Below, in pieces: positions 22,893-33,419 of a stretch of 64,000 bases of DNA. This DNA is from Gonium pectorale (taxonomy: Eukaryota > Chlorophyta > Chlorophyceae > Chlamydomonadales > Volvocaceae). The stretch is taken from the NCBI GenBank assembly GCA_001584585.1, contig LSYV01000012.1, positions 624,981 to 688,980 of the forward strand. The letters run 5' to 3'. Position numbers and translations under genes: made by a program. The notes beneath the pieces are model-generated. The model was not told the origin of the DNA. It ran no database searches and saw nothing but the letters and a program-made list of their open reading frames with translations. The stretch's first letter is position 1. Every line of letters starts with the position of its first letter.

Positions 22893-25800
22893 ATGCCTGT
22901 CGCAAACCTTGCACATTACAGCTGCAAAAGCATTTCCGTTACTTGCCGGACACGCGGCGTCCCCAACTTGTCGGTGCCATCCCGGCTCCCAGTGCCACGA
23001 GCGGCCGCGACCCCAAGAGGCCAGGCCCGCAATGGTCCGGGACTATCGGGACCTGGGAGGCGCAGCCGGAAAACCCGGGAGCAGCCAACGGGGGGCGCGA
23101 GCACAGGCCTGACGACAACCCCAGCATCGCGCCCAAGCGTCGCGTCGCTACGTCGCTTCGAGGTGCAGTGGCTTGAGTTCTACAGGGACCTGCAACTCAG
23201 CAAGCAGACGGCGAATGCCATCCTCGATGAAGTCAACAAGGCAAGGGCTTTGGTAAAAAAGAAAACCAGAAACGGGGAAGGCAGCCTCTACGGACATACA
23301 CACCCGAGGGTGTGATGTTTCCAGCAGGGCGCCGAGTACAGGGCATGGCGGGCGGGTTGGTGCAACAACGTACCCCCTACAGCTTTGGTGTCGGGAGGGC
23401 TGTGGCAGGCACACCATAAGTCTCAGGCTGAGCGCCGTCGCCTCTCCCTGTCGCAGCCTCGCCGGCGCAGCGTAAGCCCATGCGCTCCTCGTCACGCCGC
23501 ACACCCGCTCTCTCCCTTGTCCGCCCGTACTCGCCCTCTCTCAGCACGTCTTCCCCCGCCCGTGGGCTTCCATACTCCAGGGACGCCTGCCTTGCGACGC
23601 CGCGCTGCTGCGAGACCGCGCTCGCTTCCTCGTCCTCGCCGACCCGCACCTCCCCCGCCTGCGGCTCCGCCAGCTGCTCACCTCCGCGCCCCGCTTCGTG
23701 CTCCTCCACGACCCAAAGCTGCTGCTCTCCCGGGCCGCGCTCTTCGCCGCCCTGCTGCCCGGGTACGACACGACGCACGTGCTGGGCACCGTACTGCCGC
23801 ACCTCGATCGAGATCCGTACGTCACGGCGATGAACCTGATCGAGATCGACGACGTGTTCGGGGCCGCCTTCAGCGGCGCGCGTGTGCCGCCCAGCGCCTT
23901 CGCGCATCTGCTCCGCACGCCGGGAGCGAGCGTGTTGCCGCCGACACCTGCCGCCGCTGATCCCGACGCGGCCACCTCGACCACCGCCACCGACGCCGGC
24001 ATGGGGCCGACGGGGGGCGCGGCAGTGGCGGATGAGGAGGCTGCTGCTGCTGCTACCGTGCCATTTGCCGACCCGTTGGGCCGCACTGAGCCACAACGAA
24101 CCACAGCCGCCCCGCGTCTCGACGGCCCAGTTTCGTCATCAACATTTCCACCGTTACCACCACCGGCATCAGCGCTATCGCCCTTAACATTGCCAGCTGC
24201 AGCAGCAGGGGGAACGGCAGGCGCCGGCGCCCGCAGTAAGCCTCACGCGGTCGGCCCGGCGGGGCAGCGTCCGCGACTGCACCCGCAGCTGCGCAATCTG
24301 GACACGTACGCGCTGCTGAGGGTCCTGCAGGTGGGCGGATGCCTGGGACCTGGGAGGTGCCGGGAGGGATGCCCCAGCCGATGCGAGGGCCAGGAGCGGG
24401 AGCTGGGGCCAGTCCGAAGCGTCAGGGGGGTGCTCCCGTGCGGCTTTGTTGCCCTGCTGTTTTGGAGTTCCGTTCCCATGGATTGCGCAGCATTGGCAAC
24501 CCTCGTTGCCCGCACCCGGGGCCCTCGCTCCCAACATCGTCCGTTTTGCACGCATCCAGGGCCTGATGGCTTATTGCCAACCAAGCCGCCTTTCTCTGGC
24601 CCCTGCCCCACTCCTGTCCAGGATATGGTCCGCCTGTTTGGCCGAGAGACGGCTTATGTGGCGGTCCAGCGCCACCCGGAGCTACTGGATCGTGACCCAC
24701 GGGACACCGCGGCGCGGCTGCGACAGTTGCTGGCGGCGGTTGACCCAGGGGTCGGCGGCTGCGGGAGCCGGCTTGACGGTGCTTCCGCCACCTTGCCGGC
24801 CCGGCCCGCAGCGCGCGTTCTGGAGGACTGGCCCGGGGTAGGCTACGCGTCGTACATGTGGTACACATTTGTTGTCCTGCGCGTTGCTTGCATGTTCGGT
24901 CAGTGCATGCGCGTGCAGTTTTGGATCCACTTGCGACAGGCAACAGTTGTTGCAACGAACTGCCTCGAAAGGAATCGAAGGAAGAATCAGGGCGTCTCTG
25001 CTTTACGGCACGTTCTGCCGCACCCTGCAGGTGCTGGATCTGGAGGTCGGGGAGGTGCGGCTGCGCCTGGCGGAGCTGACAGCCGCCCTTGAGTGGAGCC
25101 CTCAGCAGGTTCGACAGGCGGAGAGGGGCAGGCGGTTTTGCATTGGGGGCGTTCCAGGGGAAGATTAGGAGCCTGATGCCAGGGGCCCGGGCACTCTGGG
25201 ATGCTCCTTTCCTCCCCTCCCAGCACATGGGTACTCTTCGCCGCACCCGCCTAGTTACCGAACACGTACCGTATCACCCGCCCGGCGGGGCCCGCCGTGG
25301 TGCCGAATCACGCTCCCAGCACACCGATACACCCCGCATGCGCACTTACGATGCGTCCGTATCGTAGCAAATTCTGGGCCCTACGGCTAACGAGAACTCT
25401 TTAGGGTGTTTTACCCTCCGGCTAACCAGAACTCTTTAGGGTGTTTTACCCTCTCTGCTATGGCGGGTCGGGAGCCAATCGGCTCGTGTGGCCTGCAACC
25501 CCTCTCTGGGGGAGCCTGTAATCTGTATCTGTATCTGTAAATTGCAACAGAGCCCAGGTCCCGCCCCCCTTCCGACGCACCATTGACCGAGCGCCTTCGC
25601 TGAGAGCCCTTCCCCCACACCCCACCCGTAGGTGGCGCAGCTCGTGCTCCATTGCCCCGGTGTGCTCGCACGCGAGCCGTCGACCGGGCGGCAGAACCTC
25701 GGCCGCCTGCGCCTGTACGCGCTGCGGCGCCCAGATACGTGGGCCATCGAGCTCAGGGCCCTGCTCTCCGACGGGTCGGAGGCGGCGTTGCCCGCCGCGG

Positions 25801-26288
25801 CTGCCGCTGCGGCGCCCCAGCCGCCGGCCGCAGCTGCCGCTAGGCAGCTGTCAACGGCGATGGCGCCGAGGGCCGGCGCCGGCGGGGGTGCCACCGACGA
25901 AGATCTGGATCCAGATCGCCTGTCACTGGTGGCTCGGATCGTAACGGCCGACGAGGAGGTCCTGGATCGGGCCGAGTTCCTGGTGGTTTCAGGGGAGCGG
26001 GCCGAGGTCACGCTTCGGGAGCTGTTGTACGAGAGCCGCGTGCGGTTTGTACGGCAGTGCCCCCGGTACAGCCGGTGGTGGGCTGAGGGGGCGGCGCGGC
26101 AGCGCGGCGAGGGAGAGGGCGTGTTCGGGCTGGGCTCGGGGCTAGAGTTTGAGGAGCCGGAGGAAGCTCCGGGCAATGGGGTTTGGGGAGCGGGCTGGCA
26201 CGAAGAGGGCCGGGACGACGGAGGCCTGCTGGCGCAAGATGACGGTGTGGGCAGGCTGCTGAATTTTGTGTCGGAAGGGGAGCCATAA
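22893..26288 (+). CDS. mTERF-domain organelle gene-expression factor, 5 exons, about 698 aa
   Basis: Exons 22893-23252, 23545-24330, 24622-24837, 25031-25108 and 25632-26288 all join at phase 0 (2097 nt). The N-terminus (MPVANLAHYSCKSISVTCRT, then Arg/Pro/Ser-rich and nearly free of acids) looks like a chloroplast or mitochondrial transit peptide. The body carries repeated three-helix units of the mTERF type (leucine, arginine and a proline between helices): RLRLRQLLTSAPRFVLLHDP, VRLFGRETAYVAVQRHPELL, and VGEVRLRLAELTAALEWSPQ running into VAQLVLHCPGVLA. mTERF proteins bind nucleic acid in organelles and affect transcription termination, rRNA maturation or intron splicing. Low-complexity Ala/Pro/Thr-rich inserts (about 23927-24290 and 25790-25890) and an acidic Gly-rich tail (LEFEEPEEAPGNGVWGAG) lengthen it beyond the usual 300-500 aa core. 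Family assignment rests on the helix pattern, so it is less certain than for neighbouring genes. Confidence 0.75.
23255..23355 (+). repeat. Dispersed repeat, copy A
   Basis: About 95 bp nearly identical to 32186-32278. Both contain CAGCCTCTAC, ACACCCGAGGGTGTGATG and CCAGCAGGGCGC. Copy A has a 9-base insertion (GGACATACA) after CCTCTAC. It lies in the first mTERF intron, starting almost at the splice donor. Confidence 0.85.
25384..25453. repeat. 35-bp tandem duplication
   Basis: Two adjacent copies of a 35-bp unit starting CGGCTAACGAGAACTC, differing at one base, in the fourth mTERF intron. Each copy holds the inverted pair AGGGTGTTTTACCCT, so each can form a small hairpin. Confidence 0.95.
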
Positions 26289-26622
26289 GCCCATAACCCC
26301 GAGCACGGAGAGAAGACGAGGTTGTGGTATGAGTCATGAACGTGATGAAGAGGAGTGAGGGGTTGAAGGTAAGGTCAGAGTGGACTGATATATTGGCATG
26401 GGACTGGCTGTCACCGGACCGTCACACCGTGCAGTGGTTTCGGAGTGGGAGGCGGTCTCGTCGCGGGCCCTCCTTTACTGCATACATGTTGTAACGATTT
26501 GTATAACACGAAGCTAAATCTCCGCATAGCAACAATAGCAGAAGGGAGCGTTAGCCGTGGCCCTCTTTGGTAACCGCACCTTGAGCCAGACCAGACCATT
26601 ATCGTGGACATCAATAACAGCA
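26289..26622. other. Intergenic with mTERF 3' UTR
   Basis: About 330 bp between the mTERF stop and the proposed first SAXO exon. It holds the putative polyadenylation signal at 26490 and little else visible. Confidence 0.5.
26490..26494 (+). promoter_or_regulatory. Putative TGTAA polyadenylation signal
   Basis: TGTAA, the usual poly(A) signal of volvocine algae, lies about 200 nt after the mTERF stop codon, a normal distance. Short motif, so weak evidence alone. Confidence 0.45.
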
Positions 26623-28666
26623 ATGGCAGGGGCTGGGACAGCTCGCCGCGACACAGTAAGAATGGTCGCTGTCGCCGAAGATGCTTATTGTGCGCATGGG
26701 AGCGGGCGCGGGAGTAGGCCAGTTGTTGCCTGCGGTCGAGAATTTGTGTTATTTATTGCTCACTTATTGTCTGGAGTACGAGGCGCTGGCTTTGTCCCTC
26801 CCCCCCCTCGCCATGCTCTCGCCGACGCCGTCTCGCTCCCCTCCTTGCTGCGCTGTAGTCTCGAGCCCGCACTCGATCAGGGACGCAGCCACGGGGCTGC
26901 CAGGTCTGCGGAACTGCTTGCCCGTGCTGCCCCAACTGGTGCCACATTTGCAACGTGCGGAAGTGCCGTGTGCCGAGGCTCTCCAAGTGGGCGGATGACA
27001 CGGTAAGCGAGACTGACGTGTGGCGACAGTGGAGGGAGTGGCGGAAAGGAGCAGGTTGTGGGATGGAAGGGGTGGCGGGGTGCACTAATGGTGCCACCTC
27101 ACTTGGGCCCTGTGGTACTCGTAGCGGGTGCAATCGGCTGCCCGCATATGTCCTGCGAGTGCCAGCCCACCCCACCTCCTCCCCTTGCTGTTCGGTCGCC
27201 TTTCGCAGCTCCTCACACAATACACGAGGGACTACCCTCCCAAGAGCGTCAAGCCGGATCCAAGGGCGGCAGGTACGACCCGGGGAGCTGCGCGGGCTGA
27301 GGGGGGGTAATACGGAATGGGAAACGGGTCGCGTCGCGGACACCGAATCGCATACTGTACTCAATGGAAGAACTTGTGGTTGTCCTGACGTAGTTGTAGA
27401 CGACCTGTGAAACTTCGACGTCAGCGACGAGCGAGCAGCGCTGTAGCGTACCTCCGCTGATCGTAGTCGCTGATAACGTGAAGAGGAGGCGGAGGAAAGC
27501 CCATGCCCACCCGCCCAACCTAACACGCCGAGGGGGGGCTGCCGGGGGAGCACAAGTTGGGGATCGGGCGCACAGGGCTTTTGCGCCACGAGCCATGCGT
27601 GCCTGACCTCTGGGCCAGGAGTCGACATCACAGCAGTCCTGAGTTCGGAGGACTCCTGATAGCGCCCTCACGCTCGACCCATCTGTCTACCGTTTCATTC
27701 TACTTCCATGTACTGACGCGCCCGCACCCACCCCTGCTGTACCTCGAGCTTCTCTGCGGCGAAGCCGGCGCAACGAGCACACAGACACAGTGTGCCCAGC
27801 TCTCCGTTTCGTCATCACCCTCTTCACCTACCTCTCCGTTTCCTCGTCACCCTCTTCACCTACCTTTCCCTTCCCTTCGCTGTTCGCTCCTCCTTACCTC
27901 CCCCCCCCCGGCCCTCCGCTCCCCGCTCCCGCTCCTCTCAGGCATGCCCCTCCTGGACAGCATGCCCTTCTACGGCGACACCACCCACCGTGCCGACTAC
28001 ACGCGCAAACAGGCGCGAAGCCAGTCAGCGCGGCCCCCCGAGCGTCCCCTCCCCTCCAACCCCTTCGAGGGTGACACCACCTACCGCGCACAGTTCCCGC
28101 CTAAGCGCGCCGACCCGGGGGTGCCGGCCAAGGCCCCGGCAGCCCCCTGGTCCGCGCCCTTCGTTGGCGTGACCACGTACAACACAGAGTACATCCCACG
28201 CAAGGTCCGGCCCTGGACGGCGCAACCGGAGCGCCAGCCGCCCACGGCGCCGTGGGAGGGCACGAGCGAGTATCGGGACAACTACACCAAGAAGCCCCTA
28301 GCGGCGCACGAGGCGCGTGCCGCGGCGCCGCTGCTGCCCAGCAGCCACGTGGCCACCATCACCACCTATGGCCACGACTACGTGCCGCTGCCGTTTGAAA
28401 AGCGGGAGCGGCTGGTCTGTTGCGACGACCCGCGCCACCCGCCCGACTATCCGCCGCCCTGCACGTGGCATGGGCCGGGGACTGGGGCGGCGACGGGGAA
28501 GGGGCTGCAGCGCAGCGGCAAGGGCGGCGGTGGCGGCGCGGGCGCCAGGAGCGGCGGCGCGTCACAAGCGGGGACACGGAGTGTGGGCTTCCGGCCCGGG
28601 TCAGCGCCCTTGGCGGGCACGGGCAAGGGGACGGGGACGGGGAGCGGAGCTCGACGGGCGTGGTGA
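26623..28666 (+). CDS. SAXO/FAM154-type microtubule protein, copy 1, about 321 aa
   Basis: Exons 26623-26655 (tentative first exon, MAGAGTARRDT, with a GTAAGA donor), 26859-27002, 27209-27272 and 27942-28666 close in one frame (966 nt). The N-terminus is cysteine-rich (CQVCGTACPCCPNWCHICN, then RKCRVPR), as in SAXO proteins, whose short Cys motif precedes microtubule-binding modules. Six modules of about 30 residues follow, each with a T-T/S-x-Y-x-x-x-[FY] core: LLTQYTRDYPPK, GDTTHRADYTRK, GDTTYRAQFPPK, GVTTYNTEYIPRK, GTSEYRDNYTKK and TITTYGHDYVPL. SAXO proteins (stabiliser of axonemal microtubules) bind along or inside axonemal doublets and centrioles and stabilise them. The tail is Gly/Ser/Arg-rich and probably disordered. 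A second copy follows at 30711. Confidence 0.85.
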
Positions 28667-30710
28667 GAAGAGTTCGCGTTTGGGGTCGGCCGGATCTGGG
28701 GTTGGAAGCAGGCTGGCATTTTTCCCCGAGGGCCAGTCGGGCAGGCAGGGAGGTGCACCACGGCTTGAGGGAAGGACGGCACACGGCTTGACGTCATGTA
28801 TAAGAATGGGCTAGGGTGAGAGAATGGAACAGTGCACTATGTGAGTGTCGGACTGTTCAGGCGTATACGTATACTACTGTAGTACTGTGCGGACATCCCT
28901 TTACCCCATGCACCTGGTATGTAGGCTCAGGAGGTGCGAATAAAGTCGGGGGGGGGGTATGATTGCATAAGGGTCGCCGCCTACCGCGGGCTTCAGCACG
29001 TGTACTCCGGGAATGGGTTTGGAGCCGAGCGCGGTAAGGTGGCGTAGGTACATAATCTGGCCCATGTATGGATACGGGTGTTAGCATTTGATGCATTGCT
29101 AAACTGACCCACAGACTATCGTCCCAAGCTTTCCTCCTCGTGAACTACGTTGAGGACCTCACATGCTTGAATTGTTTGCCTCGTGCCAGGGCGTGCCCGT
29201 GTTCAGGGCTGGTGATGCGTCGTGGAAGGTGCTGAGCGATGGAAAGGTATCGCCAGCGTGGCGACACGGGGTTCAATAGCAGCGTCGAGTTGGTTGCACA
29301 GATCTGCCAAACCAGTCGGCATCTCACGGCAAGAACCATGAAGGATGTTGAGTTGCTGATGTAACGCTCTGAAGCCTAAATTCTTATGGCATACTAACCC
29401 ACTATCGCAAAAGCGCTCACGTATCCCAGACGATCGAGAACGTGTCCAGACAAGTCCAGACGGGGCAAAACCATGCCACGGCGGCTAATCGCAATGAATA
29501 TGCTCATTCTTATTCACAAATGTTGTGTTCCCAAGAGCCATGGCGGGTGCGCGTTGGCCTGAAAAGAATAGACGCAAAGAGTGAACGGGTCGTACGATGG
29601 GACGTGCTCTCGAAGCGTGCATATAGGGTGCTCTATCCGTGATTAATATCTGGAGCCTCAGTTTAAACTCTGTCAAGGCTTGACGGCGTAAGAAACGCAT
29701 CCCTCTACCTCAGCTAATCTCCCATGCTCATCAGCAGTATGTCAACTCCTCGATAAAAGTTACTGTCTGATATTAGACGTACAAATTCGACAAGCTTTAG
29801 AACGGCCGACCGGCACATGGAGCTCCGCCAGCCTTCGGAGGCAACAGAGGCACAGCAACGGCTGGGCCACAACCATGACTACACTGCGCTGGTGCCTGTA
29901 CGCTCGTTGAACATTCCCAAGGTTCCCGTCGTTCACGGCCCGAAAAGGCATCAAGGCCACGTGCGAGGTAGGGCGACGCCGTCCGCTGATAGGGTGTTAA
30001 ACGAATGGCAGAAGGGGCTGTGTGGGAGGGTCTGCGTGATCGGGCGGGGCGAGGGGGGTTAACCGAAGGAGGGTTGCAAGAGGGAAGAGACGTACGGGCG
30101 CGGGGCCTCTGCTGCTGGCGCCGTCTGGCGCGATGGCATGCCGCATATGCGCCTTTGGTGAGAATCGCCCCCGACTCGTCATCACTTGACGCCCTCAATT
30201 CTCTCATCACTTCCATATCGGTGTTTGTCCCTTGTTCCTTGGAGCCGCCGCTTTTACCTAAGTGCCGCCACCTGTACCCGGGTGCTGACGTCTGCACCTG
30301 AGTGCCGCCGCCCGGGGATGGACGCCATCGCCCCGTGAGCCCTGCCTTTCCTTGTGCAACCAGCCGACTTCTGCACTACTTGCCTCAGGCGATGGCACAT
30401 TGATGAGCAGCGGGGGGACTGGGCGGTTCAGGTTCCTCGATGACGTGGTGGGTCGCGGAGGGATCAGTCGGCCGCGGCGGAGTTGCCCAGCAACAGACGA
30501 GGCGGTTATCAGGACGGGGAAACATCTACGTGTCTGGGCCTGCTTACGGTACCAATCCTTCCCTCAGCGAATCAGGGCGCGTTGCCAGGTGGCCATTCTG
30601 TGTCTTGCCGGTGCTCGTAGTCATCGTGCCAAACAAGCACACCGGCCGTACGGCATCGTACCTTCAACCCCGCAACACACGATTTGTTCACCGCGCTTTA
30701 CGCTCCGCAG
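28667..30710. other. Intergenic between SAXO copies; 5' part of copy 2 not located
   Basis: About 2 kb holding the 3' UTR of copy 1 and presumably the promoter and first exon(s) of copy 2. I searched 29800-30710 for a cysteine-rich exon like 26859-27002 and found no convincing match. No other gene is supported. Confidence 0.45.
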
Positions 30711-32175
30711 CTGAAGTCGCAATACACGAGGGACTACCCGCCGAAGAATGCCTTTGCGGAGCGGCGCATTCCCGGTGCGTTTGGTTTGTGGTGGTAACAT
30801 CTAGTTACATACACCAGTTTGGTTTGTGGTGGTAACATCTAGTTACATACACCAGTTTGGTTTGTGGTGGTAACATCTGGGTACATTCACCAGGGAACTT
30901 GCCTGTACAGCCTTATCCCCTTCCTCGTCGTCAGCCCAGTTGGCGGTTTGAGTGCAGGCCGCCGAGGGCTTGGCGGCAGGGAAGATGATGCTGTGGGCAA
31001 AGCGCCAGGCCAAAGAAAAAGGCGAAGGGAGGCCGTATGTGCTGCCAGTGCTGGGGCGGGGCCTTTCCGCACTCCTGTCGCACGTGTGCTCCCCTGCCTG
31101 CTGGCCCCCATCCCACCTTCCCATTCCTCCCTCGCTTGCACCTGCATGCGCTGCCAGCTCTTGTCACCTCCTGTGCTTTCAATATTTTTCCGCGTCACTC
31201 CCAACTAGTAATCTTCCCCATCAGATTGGCTGGCGTTGTTGGTCTGTGCCCAAGGACTGGCCTGCCAGCCGGGAATCTACAGAGGACAACCGTTCGCCGC
31301 CTACCCCGCAGGTTCCGGCCCGCTGGACGGCATGAGGCTCCACACCGCCACCACGTACCGCTCCGACTTTAGCCCCAAGCGCGGCCGCAGCCAGTCCGCC
31401 CGCCCGCCCGACGTGGCCATCCCCGCCCACGAGCTCGACGACGCCACCACCTACCGAACTGACTTCTCGCCCAAGCGCGCTCAGCTCGAGTCCCCGCCCA
31501 AGCTGCCCTACCCCAGGTGCGGCAAATCCATCCTCTGACCTTTCTACTGATAAGCAGGGCCCCGTGTGGACCATGTGCTGTGGGGACCGTATGAACCATG
31601 TGCAGAAGATACAGCCTGCAGAGGAAGAGGGAGGCTTAGCGGAGCCGCGTCCGCATTGCGTTGCGTCGCGTTCCGTCTTAGTCCCTGCCGTTGCCGTTGC
31701 GACCCTCCCTCCCTTCCAGGTGGAACCTGAAAACCTAAGAACGCTGTCTGCTGTAAGCTCCTAACCTCCCAACCTCCCAACCTCAAACGACAGCTGGACG
31801 GCGCCCTTCCAAGGGAGGTCAACGTATGGTGCAGACTTCGTGCAGCGCGAGGTCCGGCCCTGGACGGCCGAGCCCGTGCTGGAGGGCCCGCGCGTGCCGC
31901 TGGACTCGAGCACCGAGTACACCGACCAGTACAGGCGCAGGCCCATGCCGCCACGCGACCTGCGCGCCTCGGCGCCGCTGCTGCCGTCCAAGCACGTGCC
32001 CGTCGTCACCACCTACGCCCGGGACTACGCCCCCAAGCCGCTGGAGGCGCGCGAGCGCTTCACCTGCTGCGACGAGCCGAACCACCCGGCGACGCAGGGC
32101 TCGATGGCGCGGACTACGGTGTCCTTCGCGCCCAGGACGCCCACACAGCCATCGGTGCAGCGGGCGCGCTGGTAG
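30711..32175 (+). CDS. SAXO/FAM154-type microtubule protein, copy 2 (216 aa visible, 5' end unresolved)
   Basis: Exons 30711-30774, 31312-31516 and 31794-32175 (stop TAG) join in phase. They encode the same six-module series as the upstream copy: LKSQYTRDYPPKN, TATTYRSDFSPKRGRSQSAR, DATTYRTDFSPKRA, GRSTYGADFVQREVRPWTAE, SSTEYTDQYRRR and VVTTYARDYAPKP, ending in an Arg/Thr/Pro-rich tail. Exon 30711-30774 has the same length (64 nt), phase and boundaries as 27209-27272 of copy 1, which supports tandem gene duplication. Copy 2 has an extra intron (31517-31793) where copy 1 is continuous. The expected Cys-rich N-terminal exon was not found, so the gene may start further upstream, or copy 2 may have lost that part. 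Role as for copy 1: binding and stabilising ciliary or centriolar microtubules. Confidence 0.8.
30780..30893. repeat. 38-bp tandem repeat, 3 copies
   Basis: Three consecutive 38-bp units beginning TTTGGTTTGTGGTGGTAAC and ending ACACCAG. The first two are essentially identical; the third differs at three positions. The array begins six bases inside a SAXO copy 2 intron, directly after the splice donor. Confidence 0.95.
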
Positions 32176-33419
32176 TGGTGGGGATGAAAAAGAGAACCAG
32201 AAATGGGGAAGGCAGCCTCTACACACCCGAGGGTGTGATGTTTCCAGCAGGGCGCAGAGTACAAGGCCTGGCGGGCGAGGTATACGAGCAGATGGGTGGG
32301 CGCCCAGCGTTGCCGCTTACAGCGCCCGTTCGGAGGCGTGTGGTGGCGAGGGCGGCGACCGGCCGTGTGGGCACGCCGTGCAGCATCGACACATACAGCG
32401 GAGGTAGTGAGGAGAGGTCGATTGTAGGTGACGTATAGGTCCTGTACTGCAGATGTGCTTGTATTGTGTAGTTCGATGGGCCGAGTGTTAGATTGCCTTC
32501 CCTAGCACGCAAGCATGACAGCATGAATTTGCAACGTGCCGTGTCAGGTAAGGCCTCACGTAGTTCTGAAGGTTTCTGTGTGTTGCTGCACGGCGAGTTG
32601 AATGTGTAGCAGGTGGTATGGCATGTGCTGTGAGTGTGTAGATCCGCTTGATTGCTTAGGGGCTGCCAGGTTCTGAACCCAGCGGTAGGCCGGCAGGATA
32701 GGCCCGGTGGGCATGCATGTGTGCACAATTATTTCTGCAGGGGCGTAAACGATGTCTTTATTGTTGCTGACAGACTTCATGGTAGGATGGTTACCCGCAT
32801 GCGGTGATCAAATGATGCCGCCTGTTCCGCGCCTGTTTTAGGTGGGCCAGCTGTGATCCGTTTCACGGCCTGGATTTGGTGGGAAGTATGTAAGTGCTGA
32901 GGCTGCCCCAACACTGCGCAACTTTAAGCGCGCTCTGCTGCTGTACCAAGACTAGTCAGACAAACATATTTCGTACACCCACCCTCCAACACCGCGATGT
33001 CGAGCTGCCGGCATGCTCGAAGGACCCTCAGGCGATCCCCACTCTCATGGACAAAACTTCTCGACGGTCGGAAGCAGCACGGCCAGACTTACAATGAACC
33101 AGACATCGGTAACCTCTCCGTCAAGAGAAGCCGCCCAATGCGCCGGCACGTATGGAGGTCTCTCTTCTCTCTAGGGCGTACCCGAACCCCGGCGCGCTCC
33201 GGAAGATGGCCGCTGGCCGTGCACCCGGTCACAGCAACCAAAGCCTCGCCGGTGCCGAGCCGCCCGGAGTCATAATCGCATTTCGCCTAGTGTACACTTT
33301 GTGAGCCGAGCCGAGCCCAGCCACAAAGGTGAGCCAAAAACAGCTCGCCGCCGAGCCAGGGCGCGCTGCGGTGGGCCGCTAGTCGCTAGCCATCATGTAT
33401 GGAGGATGCGGCAGGGCGC
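32176..33419. other. Intergenic, 1.2 kb, between convergent SAXO copy 2 and psaK
   Basis: Contains dispersed repeat copy B and both 3' UTRs. No gene supported. Confidence 0.5.
32186..32278 (+). repeat. Dispersed repeat, copy B
   Basis: About 93 bp matching 23255-23355 apart from scattered substitutions and a 9-base gap. Starts 11 bases after the SAXO copy 2 stop codon. Confidence 0.85.

Noticed and set aside
25384..25453. Telomere-like TTTAGGG / CCCTAAA sequence
   Set aside because: Only single TTTAGGG words occur inside a 35-bp unit. There is no tandem TTTAGGG array, so it is not an interstitial telomere.
30000..30700. Frames of 90-130 codons upstream of SAXO copy 2 as its N-terminus
   Set aside because: None has the CxxC-type motif of copy 1 or a donor that joins 30711 in phase with convincing sequence.
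30780..30893. CRISPR-like repeat array
   Set aside because: Directly adjoining units with no variable spacers, inside an intron of a eukaryotic gene; a simple minisatellite.
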